In this document: piece after piece, positions 39,401-52,200 of the stretch
Numbering within the stretch: the first letter of the stretch is position 1
Layout: every line of letters starts with the position of its first letter
Assembly (NCBI GenBank): GCA_016806645.1
Contig: JACSYO010000134.1
Span: 198,501 to 262,500, forward strand
Reading direction: 5' to 3'
DNA length: 64,000 nt
Origin: Ophiodon elongatus
Lineage: Eukaryota > Chordata > Actinopteri > Perciformes > Hexagrammidae
The notes under the pieces: generated by a model
The model's database searches: none
What the model saw: only the letters and a program-made list of their open reading frames with translations
Told to the model about the DNA's origin: nothing
Position numbers and translations under genes: made by a program

Positions 39401-40151
39401 AGTCCCGTTACGTTACAAGCTTACTAACTGCCACCGTTTCACAGAGTTTACCGTGCACAAGCTTTCAGCGTCAAGATAAAACACTGAAGGCTGCAGCTGG
39501 TGTCGTCATGGTGACGCCGGAGGCTTCTGCCCAAGAGGCACACATGACGAGTAGGGATGGGATCATGATGAACGGTTTAACACTATTTTTAATAAACTTG
39601 GATTCAGTTATTTTGATCGATAGACTTTGACTGACCTGACACATCCATGTGTCAGCTTTTCAGGCACTTCTGTATAACTAAGCAACATGTCACATAATTC
39701 ACAGTCATGGTTACAATTCAGATTGTGATGTGAACACTGTTTACTCAATGGAAACTGGTACTTATGGCAACTCTCATACAACACAAATGTGTCCAAGGGG
39801 AGGAAACAAAGTCCACAACATGATGGAGAAATTCTTTCAAAGTACTCTTCATTGAAGGGAGTGTGCTTTATTGACTGACATACTTATCCCTGAAAAAATA
39901 ATGTAACCCATGCATATCTTGTGTTTTTCAACTGCTGCGGCCACAACCATTAGGGGTTGTTGTTGTAGACCCTGTTTATGTAGAGTATAAAACAGGACTT
40001 CACAGGAGTAGTTTCTGCCAAAATAAAAAGCATCTTCTGTGTGTTCTCAATACCAATTAATACAATTCATGCATTTATTCTAAAGTCTTCAGTAGGAACC
40101 TGCAGGCTTGGTGCTGAGAGCTATGTACAGGGTTAGGAAGTCATAAAGAAC

Positions 40152-40243
<92 letters not shown>

Positions 40244-43200
40244 ATGGCCACTGATGCAAGACAAATGGGCAGTTCACCCTGCTTTTGAGTCTCTGTCCAA
40301 CAACTTGCGTAAGGTGGATATTTAACAGATGTCAAGGAAGAATTTGAATTTCTGGTTGAACTCAGACTGGGACTCACCATGGGGCCACTGGCTCCATTCA
40401 GACCTGGGGTTCCTGGGAGTCCGGGGGGTCCTGGAGGTCCCGGGGGTCCCTGCGCTCCAGGCTCACCCTGCTGGGAGACCTTGAGTTACAATCTGCCATG
40501 CTGGAGCATGCCTCACCACACTGGCCATGCCCACACAACAACTTCACACAACACCACAAATCACAGCAGCAGGGGGGTTGCAGAGAGGAAAGTTAGCCGG
40601 GGAGCAAGGCAAGCGTTTACACTGTAATACTTGAGCAGGAAGATTCATTCTTGACCTTTGGAACACGTATGTTGGATAGGATAATCCAAATTCAAAGATC
40701 ATTCTTTTCCAAGGCTTGTACGATATCCAAAGGACTTCAGTGAATTGAGCTGAGTCAGGTGGCGGGACATAATCAAGGAGCCTTGTGACAGGGTCTTGGC
40801 AAGAAGGGCACCAGAGGCAGACATCAGGTGTCTATGAATATGAGACTGAAACTGGTCACGGCATGAGCTGGAAGTGATGTGAGCTCAGAGCTTTCTTTTA
40901 CTGACTCCTGGTCGATGACTTTGATCCTTGTTGATGTTGCACCTAGCTGCCAGATCCTTACCCAGCGTGGAGCCTGGGAAAGTAGCAGAGCACCGTTTCC
41001 AACACATTCTCACTCCCAACTTGTCAATTACTAACGCTTGGTCATTGGCCCTACTCTTCAAACTATGACCTAGAGGGTCATAGTTTTGTTGAGTCTAGCG
41101 TCATTTTTGGACGTGGCATGGACGGCCTGTCAGTTTCCACTCGTTACATATGTCTTTTTTTACAGTGTCTTTTCAAAATAAACTTCTGTCTTCCAGGCAG
41201 ATAGGTTTAGGCAACAAAACCCTTTAGTTCTAGAAAAGAGCTTGGTCGACTTGACTGACCAACGACTCAGGTCATTACTGAGATGCAACACGAGTCATGT
41301 GATAAAATGTTCACGCTTTTTAGTTTTATTTTTAGTTTCACATGGGACACAAAACCACAAGTCTTGTATTTGTTACTTGAATTTCCATGTTCACAGGAAA
41401 CTTGCAGTTTGCGCTCATTACACGCATACAATCTCTTCTCAAAATAAACTTCCATTGTAGGTTTACTTAGTTTAAGGTTTACGTACGCAACAAAACTACT
41501 TGGTTAGACTAGGAAAAGATTGTGGTTTGCGTTAAAATAAATATAACTTTTACGTGAACTAAGTACATTTGTTACATAACTTAATAACTTCACATTATTT
41601 AAGTAGATACGTAACAAAACTAATGTACACATTGACTTGGAGCAGCGGTCTCTTGGGTGAAAATCCAGTATTTGTTTGACCCACTAATCCTTCCCTCTCA
41701 CTTACACTATGCCAGTGGCTCTGAGCGTCTCATAAAGACCTGGTAGTTGACAGCCCAGTGCATCTCAAACTGACACTGGAAGGTGCTCGGTGCATCAAAG
41801 TGATCACAGCAGCAACTGAGAAGAGGTCAAAGTTATTGACCAGGAGTCAGTGGACAGCCGCAGAAAGATCAACGCGGACGTCCACATACGAGGCCAAAGT
41901 CCATCTTTGAAGAGAGACAGGGGTTACGATGTGACATGTCAAGTTACCAAAGGGTGGTATTTAGGTCACCTAATAACCATTTGTTGACAAAGGCAAATGG
42001 AGTTGAAAAGCTAGAAGTGAGTCCACTAAGTGCTTTCTTCTTGGAGACTACTTTTGATAAGAGAGCAAGGCTCTGGGAAATATGTGACACTGATGTCGGT
42101 CTTTAACTTTTTGGCAAGTCACATAGAATGAGCTGGATCTCTTGGACCACTTGCTGTCAAATGTACTCCAGCTTTTATAAGTTTAGCTTTAAATTCTAAT
42201 TGGGGAAAAAGAAGATCATAATAATGAAATGAATGAATGAATGTCAGCTTGACATTGATCCTTCCTGCAGCTACTTTGAAATACTTAGACAGCCAGAACG
42301 TTGGGAATTGGCTCAAACCAAAGCCAATACTAAACTAAATCAAATAAAGAAAATTTACAATGAGCACAGGATATGAAGAGAATAAATACACCTCAGCGGA
42401 TGAAATAAATCTGTCTGGCAGCTACACGTCCTGAATCTGCTTCTCCTTTGTTTCCTGCTAAAATCATTTCCGCTACTCACTCTTTGGAGCTCATAAATTC
42501 AATTTCATGTTTCTTACAGTTCAATATTCTTTAGAGAAGACACTTCCATATGGAAATATGTATTATCATACAGGCAACAAGTTTGCATGGCATGCAATTT
42601 AATGCATTATGCTGGAGTACATGATTTATTTGCACATGTGGTCCGACTTAGAGAGGTTCCTAACAAAAGCGTTGGCCTTACTTCAGTCGCTCAGCAATCA
42701 CGGTGTTATTGTAGGAGAACACACATGTACAGTAGCTCAGGACCAGAACGCTCTGCCAAGCTTCTATTCTTAGATAATGGAGAACATATCCGTCCATATT
42801 AGATCCATATTTTGTCATTCTTCTTTCCTCTGTGTTCAGATATGATTTATGTCTTTGGACATGTTGGGATTTTCTTAGGAGTTATACACACACTGTTATT
42901 CGTCGAGTGCAGTCGCCAATGTGCTGTTCTGCAAAATTTGACCACATGAAAGAAAATTCTAGAAGGAAAAAAAAAACTGCCTTAATTCTATTCTTATCAT
43001 GATGGAAACCCCATTATATCTGATGGTCAATACTGATTGGCTGATATCTGATTCATCGTGGGAGGGGTGAGGGGTGGGGGGCAATATGAACAGTGTACAG
43101 TTTCTTAGTCCATCTTGTATTTTCAAAATGAGCCACAGGGCTTTTTTTCTTTTAAATACCAATAGGACCTTAACCATACAGTATTTGCCATAACCACCAT

Positions 43201-46200
43201 AACCACAATCTTTCCCTAAAATAGTTTCCATACATATATATTGTAGAAAGATGTGAACTGGGATTCAGGAGAATTATTAATATCAACGTTCTTGACCGGT
43301 TATAGGGTTGATTTTGCTTCAGCAAATTGTGTCTATAGAAATAGGTAATGCTGCATAATCTGCAGGTTAGACCAACATTTTTTTTTTTTAATTAAAAGTC
43401 AGATTATGAATCTCTGGGAGTACTACTCAGCCTGAGAAAAAGGAAGCATCAGTTACAAACTGGAGGTGTGGAGTTTGAAAGGGTCTGCCAATGAGATTCA
43501 CCAAGTTGCATTGTGGGAAATGTAAAATCTTGCTTTTCTTTTTTTTGCTGCTTCACTTTTGACATTTCTTTTTCAGTCTCTTTTGAGTCCTCCAACTTTA
43601 TGTTTGTGAAATACTAAGTCACTTGGTGGTCAGGGTAAAACATAATGATTACCATCATGTTTGTCCGTACTTTTTGCTTGTCAACGAATGTAAAACAGCT
43701 GCGTGTGTTGACCCTAAATGTTGATCACTAATGCATCTTCATTTGAAAGAGAAATGTCTGCAGGACTTTATGAAGATACTAGGATGCACTACAGGGTTTA
43801 GTGCTGTATCAGTGGATTGTTAAGTAAGATAAACACTATTTGTTGAATCTACTTTGCATGTACTCATAGTTGTTTTCTTTTCGTGCCATTTGCTACCTCC
43901 ACTTAAAACCTCAATGTATAGTTTTAAACTACCATCATTTTTTGCAGCATTTTTGCTTCATACACTGTCACGCATCATTGACAGAAAAGGTTTCGACTAT
44001 GCCTAAACATTCAGAAGCAGTAGCAGCCAAAAGTTGGTTAATTACAGCATGACGGCGGAGGAGGGTTGGGGAGGTTTTGGCGACGGATGATGGCGGTTGG
44101 CATCCACGGGGCGAGCAGAGAGGGGGGGGGGGGGGGGGGGGTAGAGAGAATTGTACCTTGAGGCGTTTTAGGATTAGAGGGCTTATTGAGGGCATGTTGC
44201 GTACGGTGATGGGCAACATCTGCCGGGGGGAGTCACAAAGCACAGGTGGCCAGCGGTGCAAAAAGGTCACAGGGCAAAGGTCACCAGGAGGCCAGAGAAA
44301 GGAAACAGGGTAGAACCAGGAGGAAAGATGGGGGGGAGGGGATATGTAGGAAAAAGAGAAATAGAACATCAGAGTGAAAAGCAAGGAAATGGGAGGGCAA
44401 AGGAGAGAAAACAAGGAACAAGGCTGGAGAAAGGAAAGACAACAAAGGCACCAGCACAGCAAACTACGGGCTTGGAGTGGCAAAGGGGGTGGTTGATGTA
44501 CTGTGATGGTTCTTTGTTTAAAACAAAAAAAAATTGAAGGTGTTCGGATTCTAAAATGACTGTCAGGTTGCGAATCATCACGCATAACCCATATTCAGGA
44601 TTTATGTGCATCAATGTCCCCATTAACAGTGAGCCAGGCCCCTAGATTGCAGCGGAGCAGAGGTGGGCGCCAGTCTTGCCACAAAGAGAGTACAGCAGTA
44701 CAGTTACATTGCACATCCAGACTTACTGTGGCCAACTGTCCAACACAGGGCTGTACAATACGCCGCTTCTGTTGAGATGACCAGCAGGATCAGACACAGT
44801 TTAGGACAGGACGTTCAGGTACGATCCCACTGACAGCTACATTTCCCCACTGACACCAAGTAGAACCAGCTGCATGCAACTTGCCTACTTTTTACATCGC
44901 GTACATATTTCCACAATTTGTATTAAGCAGCGACCTTTAAAGCAAAGATACCTTCGCCCAATACCTGAAACCCCAAAAGAAGTATTCACTATTCTTTTAT
45001 ACTTAAACATACATAATTATATAATGTTAATTCAGTCTTGGAACATACTTATTTTCATTGTACATCAGTTGAAAGCCCCAAATAGCAATAGTTCTATTTC
45101 TATGGAAATATATACAGAATGTTATAAGTAGATATAAGTAGGGGTATAAATGTAGTAAGTAGGCAAGTGTGCTGCTTTGTCCCTCACCATTTCCAGCTAT
45201 CCACCACCACACAACATTGGCATAACTATCATGGAATCTAATTTGAAATTTCCAAATGGCAGAACATGTGCAACTGACACTTGAAAATAAAATAAAATTC
45301 AAATAAAATTCACTGATTTAATTTGGATATTGGCATCCCTGTGCTTCAGTAGTATGCACAGTTAACCTTAATTCCAGTAAATATTCAAAGAGATACTAAT
45401 TGCATATTATGCAACATTCTTCTCATCTACTTTTTTAAGATATATCCTTTTTGAAAAGTTGACTTGAATTGAATTCATTGAACTAATGACTTTGTCACCA
45501 CGTTGATCTTTTTCTTTCTTTTGGGTGGAGAGCAGAGGGTGGAGGGGGGCCTTGGCTCTATAGGGCACTGGCTCTCTTTGCGGCACGACTCGGTGACACC
45601 CTGCTCAGGGTTCTCTATCTGGGTGTTGGCACCCACAAACCTTCAACATCAGAGCCTGACTGGAGCGCAAGGCAGCCAGGGTTTTCAGAGGGAGGTCCTG
45701 CACAAAGAGGCCCTACACACCAGAGAAGCGGTGATTTCAGTCAGAGCTGGTTAACGGTGGCATGTCATGTCCCGTGAAGCCTGAATTCCAGATGATTTCA
45801 GTTCAAAGGAATAGCTCTGCTTTCAGTGAGTGAGATGTTCAGATGGATATCAATCTAACAATCTAACATCTTTGTGTTAAGTACAGAGCTGCAGTCAAGA
45901 TGTGGTTAGCCTAGCGTAGCATAAATACTGGAAGCAGATAGCCTGGCTCTGTGCATAATGAGAAACAATCTTGTTTCATGTGATCAGACATTTTAAATAA
46001 TAGTTCATAATTAAGACATATTGGGCATTGCGACAAACCTGCATTATAGAGAGAAATAAATGATGGTCCATTAAGAAACTGTTGACAAGACACTAACCAT
46101 TCCTACATTTGTTTTTCTGAATGAAATGACAAAAGAGATACAGTCTGTTAAACAGTCAGCTTTGTAGTAGTTGGTTTTGGACAGAAAAGGCTAACTGTTA

Positions 46201-49200
46201 CCCACTGCTGTGGTAACAGTCTGTCTTTATGCTAAGCTAGGCTAACCACACCCTGACTCCAGCTCAGTACTCACACATTTGTGACCTTGATATCAATCCT
46301 CTGGCTCTCAGGAAGAAGGTAAATAAGCATATTTCCCAAAATGTTGAAGTATTCTCTTAACAGCAGGGCTGCTGCTGAAATACACATTGCACAAAAACAC
46401 AAGACATATTTGCTGATCCTGCTGGCTTAGTCCCAAGACTCATTCTCTACTGAACATTTTACCTCCACTTACAGCAACCCCCGAGACCCCCTAAGGTATC
46501 ACTATGGGAATGAGGCCTGGAGTGTGAGCAGACTCTGGGAATGAACCTCCCATGCAGACTGCTGCAGGCGGCTCTGAGAAGTGTATGCTAAACAAATTCA
46601 AGAGGCATAGTGCTTGTTAGAGAAGGGGGGCCGGGGTGCCCCACAAGCTAAAGACATCAAACCCCAAATCCTCCCTGGGTCCTTCTTCCTCTGACTCCCC
46701 CTTCTGAAGTGTATGTGGCCTGAAGCACTTCCTGTCCAGAGATGTATATCACATGGTTCATTATCGATAACGGCTCATAAAACCATTTCAGTATCGTGCT
46801 GTTATTTTGAGATGCTTTCAAACAAGGTAGCAAATGTCATGGCGATGGCAAAGCATGACAAAAAAAAACGTTGATCCTTTTAGCAGGAGCAGTTTCATAA
46901 CTGAAAGGTTGAATTACGCTGGAAATGGACTCTAGATCTGAAAAATCCCCCTTTACACAGGAGACTCTTATTCTTGGCTCCCAACACGCAGGCTCTTATC
47001 ACGTAGTGCTCCAGCAGGCCGCCTGGTAATTGCCTTGTTTTCTCTCAACTAGCCAAGCCCCAGAGACGACGTGCCAAAGAACTGCAGAGCTCTGCATGTG
47101 CTAGCCTTCACTGTGCTACCAGCCATGTGTCCAGCTTCTGGAGTGGTTTCCCTTCCTACAGCTTCACTTTTCGATTCCGTTCTGACATGAAGAAACTGTA
47201 CATACATGTGAGAGATGAATGCTGTACGCTGTAGGAAGGACAATAGTACAGGTTGAGTTTGTGTCATAACATTTATATTGCAAAACAGGCTAATCATTTA
47301 TAATTATTATAATTAAACACTGATAGTGTGCTTTTTGTGTCAAAGAATTATTTCCACGATAACGTTTTCATACCCGGTGTGTGTAGTCTCCACATACGCC
47401 CTGGAGAGAACAGAAAAAAAGTTTCATCAAAAAATAGAAGAGTATTTCATCTTAGAGATTCATATCAGACAGTCTCGGCTATAAACTGAGGGCAATACAT
47501 TTAAAAGGAGGTGTTTACAAGGAAAGGAGGGTTCAACAAAAAGCCGCTTTCATCTTTTTTATTGGAGGACATGAAGTGTTTCGGAGCTCGGCCCATAACA
47601 TGGACTAAAAGTCAGGATATCTCAACCTCTGCTGCTTCAGCTTTGAACTTTTTATGTAATCCCTCCTTTAACACCTCCATAACACAACTTTATGGAAGTG
47701 CTCTGCTAATTAGTTGGAGTGCCTCATTACAGAAAATAAACATCTGAAGCTTTCTTTCACCACTGCTGGCTGGTAAACTATGAGATGTGTTACTTGGCCA
47801 AGTCGTTAAACTACTGCAAACCATGTCTCACCTTCTCCCCTTTGGGTCCAGGTTCCCCCTAGAAAAGAAACATCAAGAGGTGAATGAGATACGTGAGTGG
47901 TTAAGCATTTAGCAGGTTATTATATCAGGAATGATATCAGACTTGAGGAACTTACTGAGACTCCTTTAACGCCACGCTGACCCTGAAAGACAACAGCAGC
48001 ACAGTCGGTCTTAAGGCTTAGATTTTACAGCTTCACAAAGATTTCAACATGACTGAACACAAATGGCTCCAATAAACATGATGGAAATGAGTAAAAATGC
48101 CAAGGAATCAATCACGCTGATGAATTAGCTATTACAGAAGTCTATTCCAATTACTTGTTGTTGGTGAAGTCACTCAGTTTGACTTCCCAGCAGGCCCTGG
48201 GGTGTGCCCTGTGTAAGTAGCTGTCAGAGCTCAGCGACTGGTTGATTAATGAACTCAGGGAGAGGGCCCAGTAGGACACATCCACTTCACCCCATGCCGC
48301 TGACCTCACAGGCTCGGCAGCTCCAAAGCCACTTTGTGAAGGCAACAGCATCTCTATACATCTACCAGAACAGCCCTCAAAGCCCTTTTTAATGCTCCCT
48401 GACATCCGTCAGGAAGGGGACTGAGTAACAGGAGCTCATTACGGCCCCATTAATCAACATTAAACATTATTTCAACAGTATCCAACCCCACTTGGCCTCC
48501 TGGAAATTCTGACATTTGTACTGGCATGTAGTTCAGTGGAGCTGTCCCCCTGCTTTAGAAAACAAACCCTCCGATCTGACCAAGAGTAGTGGTCTACCAA
48601 CAAAGGCGTGCGAGAACCAACTGAAATCAGCAGTTGGCGGGATAAAAGCCACTGAAATGACCGACATACTGTACACACGGCAACGTCATTCAAGAACAAT
48701 TCAATTCATATATACATCCTCACGCTCAGCCTTTTTTCTCTACAGTAAACATGTATTGAAGCTGCAAATAATCCCAGAGGATGATCCAAATTGGTAGGGA
48801 ACAGTGACCGGTTGAAGAAACTCCAACAGTCAGAGTGAGAGAGCATTAGTATTGGATGATTCTGCAAAACCTCAGGATGTGTCCAATAATGATGTTTCTT
48901 TTATGTTCAAATGCTTTTTTTATTCTTTTTTCTTTTTCTTTTTTTGCAATAACTGTGCAAGGCATCCACAGGATGGTTCAGACACCGACATATCGTGGTT
49001 ATGGCAAATCAACTTTTGTTAAGGTTTGACATTAAAAGGGCTTAAGATTGAGTTTAAGTTTAGTAAAAGAATAAACTTTAGAAGTCTGTGACAGAACACA
49101 AACAACGACCTTCACAGCTTAATTTTCCTCCTCAAGGACATAAAGGACATAAAGGACACACTAATTCCTGCATTGAAACTGTGCATAAACTTAAATAGTA

Positions 49201-52200
49201 AATGGACTGTACTTGTATAGCGCCTTTCAAGTCCCTTGACCAATCAAAGCGCTTTAACACTACTTGTCATCATTCAACCATTCACACCCATTCACACACT
49301 GATGGGAGGAGCTACCATGCAAAGTGCCATCAGGACATATATACATTCATACCCATTAAAAAGCCCCAGGCACAGGAATCAAGTGATTTGGGAATATAGA
49401 ATGTTAACGGTGAAGCAAATGCTTGAGGCTTTAAATGTCCTCTAGCCTCAGTGAGTGTAAATCCCTTTGGGCCCATTTCACTCGGTCCGTTTTACCTACC
49501 GACCCTGATTGAAAGCCAGAGTGTGGCTTACAGCTCCCATCTGTCTTGGCCTTTCCCTACGGCATGCAACCCACTGTTAGCCCATCACTGTGTGGTATAA
49601 ATCAGGCCAATCATTTCATATTTGTTTTGGCTTGTTGGTGTAAATTCCATACAACATGCTCAAAATGTTATGGGTTCAAATGACCGGTGGGAATGGTATT
49701 ATAGTGCAACTATGTTTATGACAAATTTAAGGAATGCTTACCATGTCTCCCTTCGCTCCGTTCTGTCCCTGTGTGAACATTAAAGCAGTGAGTGCAGGTG
49801 GTATAATAAATGCATCAATCTAATCAGATATTGACACTTGATTTCCTCGGATCAAGTTCTTAGAAATATTCATAGCATTCACCCCGCCCGATAATAACAG
49901 TAATGAAGCTAATAGAGATTGTGTTACAATAATGACCATAATCATTCTTAGTTTAAGTATGCTCATTATCATTACTGAGTGCTTCTGTGTACTGAAGAAG
50001 CACTCAATTACTCAGTTATTTCACTTTATGACAGGAACTTGGCGAAACTCACAGACTTGCCATCCAACCCAATTGGACCCTAGGATAAGAGAAGAGAAGG
50101 GAATGTTTTAGTACACATGGAGATCAGCAATTACATGACAAATTACTGCACCTCCTGGTCCGTTACAAAATCAGTTGGAAAGCTGTTGATTTGCAAATTC
50201 TCACGAAATACATAGCAGTTAACGTAAAATGAAAAGCTGTAGATTAATTCAGTCATGTTGGCAGTAAAGGGAAATGTAGGTTACGATAAACCCTGATTCA
50301 GGATGGTCCTGTTCATCATGGGCCTGTAACTCGTAAATATCAGTCGCTCAGGACTTCATACATTCTGCTGCAGGAGGAATGTATGAAATACTTCTTAGTA
50401 CTTTACCTACCTACCTTGCGTGATAGTAAAGTAACAAAATATAGCTTTTTCCTTCACCCAGCCGACTCGACTATGGTTGAGAAGCTCTCAGTGCTGCTGA
50501 TTACAGCTGACTTTTGTTTATTCAAGTAAAATCTAATTATCCAGCTTCTTCACCAATCATGAAAGCATCATTTACAGTATCAACCTGACAGACGTGGTCA
50601 TGACTTACTGGGAAGCCTGGAAATCCTCTTGTCCCAGGTTGTCCCTGAAGAGAAACAGAAAAACAAGCAGTGTGTTAGTTGTTCTTCTTAAAGTCTGGTT
50701 CTAAAAAATCAGCTGGAAGCAGGTCAGTGGAAGAGGAGCCCGTTCTCTCCCTCCACGGCACCGACGTATTAGGTAAGAACAAACATCGATTTTGATACAA
50801 GGAGTGATTCTGAAGACTCTGGGGAACACATCCAGTGCGTGTGAGAGTGTCCTCTCTGCGTGGGAGGAAATTGGATGTTAAAATGGAACACTAACAAGAA
50901 AAGTGTTCTAATCTGATAAAGCTGTAGGACTAGGGAGAGAAGGATAATGAGCTCAATGAGTGTACGTCAATAACAATTAGCCAGGATATTTCAGCATAGC
51001 TCTTCAAACTGGCACGAGACATGTAATATCCCCGGCAAGGATGTGAAAACAAAGATGTAGGGATAGACAATTACAAGGCGGTGAACATGACTAATGACAC
51101 AGATTATCCAGAGGCCGAGGTAGTTACACTCAGCTTTGAATGGTTTCTATCCCAAAGGCCAGACTTGACAAAAAAATATCAAGGTTAATTTGAAACGTCT
51201 CATAGTCTTGTGAGCAAACTCCAAAACTCCCTGTGGTTACTAGATCTGAAAAAGGTATATTATATATATATATATATGTATATATATAATTATATTAATG
51301 TGCTTAATATATATTAATGTAAATTGAAAAGCTACACAAAAGTCAACCTTGATTATAAAATAAATGTTTTGTCTAGCTTTCTCTGCCAGCGACAACTGTG
51401 AGATGCAGCTGGAAGCTCTTTGAAAAAGAAAGTTAGTGCACCTTGAGGTAAGTTATATTCTGTTTTAGCAAAATACTATTTCCAAGGTCAAGAATTCATT
51501 TTCATTTCAACTTTTAAGCCAACACTGGCGAGAAGTATATACATAATAAGTAGATACATGATAGATGATACATGATAAAAGGATAAAATCTCTGCAAAAC
51601 GCTACTAATTTTCTTAGTCAAGTAACTTTCAAGCTGTAATCTTAGGGCTACACGCATGAGTTCTAAAACTAAAGAATCTGTTGATTACAACCATAAGATG
51701 TGGTTGAAAGTTCCATAAAAGCTTCACATTTAACATCAAAAATCGCCTATCACACTTATATTAAGAATATAGCGTGCATATATCAATAAAATGAGCGTTA
51801 TGCAGCACATGGTCTCAAAGTGGAGAACATCTTTGCACTCATCTAACCCGATGAAATGACGACGTGGAGAAGAAGTTGAGGCACTGGGCTCGCCTCAGCT
51901 GTCAGTTCCTCTCATTTTCCTCACCTCTCTGTTGATTTACCTCTCTCGTTCCATCTAAGGTCAGGACTGGAGTCTCTCATGTCAATCTCACCTGCTGTGC
52001 TAAACTAGCTTCTAAGTGTTTCTGACTGACTGGCCCTCTAAGTTCGGAACTTGGCTCCTACAGCACAGAGCTTCCTCCACAGCCTGTTATTCATTAGAGG
52101 TGCATATAACCATCTAGCAGAAGTGGGCACACACAGGTTCAGATTGTAAGAAACCACAAATTAGAAGAACAGATGTGTGCTCCACTTAAATTGGCTAGAC

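Larger units (their letters stand above)
38484..40377 (-). other. col13a1: Intron between exons A11 and A12
   Basis: Holds two repeat-family fragments and a long CA microsatellite (listed). Confidence 0.6.
40468..44156 (-). other. col13a1: 3.7-kb intron between NC2 exon A10 and exon A11
   Basis: Holds repeat-family copy 9 and the 20-base G tract (listed). The rest has no recognised feature. No separate exon for the human GEQSQASIQ segment was found; its place is taken by the start of exon A11. Confidence 0.55.

Noticed and set aside
40089..40380. Frames with long Cys-Val runs
   Set aside because: Translation of the CA microsatellite; no gene.
43968..44585. 205-codon minus-strand open frame covering an NC2 exon
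   Set aside because: It contains exon A10 in frame but runs on through introns; the proline run is the poly-C tract and the rest is low-complexity. The splice sites, not the long frame, define the coding part.
45670..45730. GGAGGTCCTGCACAAAGAGGCCC, collagen-like by eye
   Set aside because: Neither strand gives a Gly-X-Y frame bounded by splice sites.
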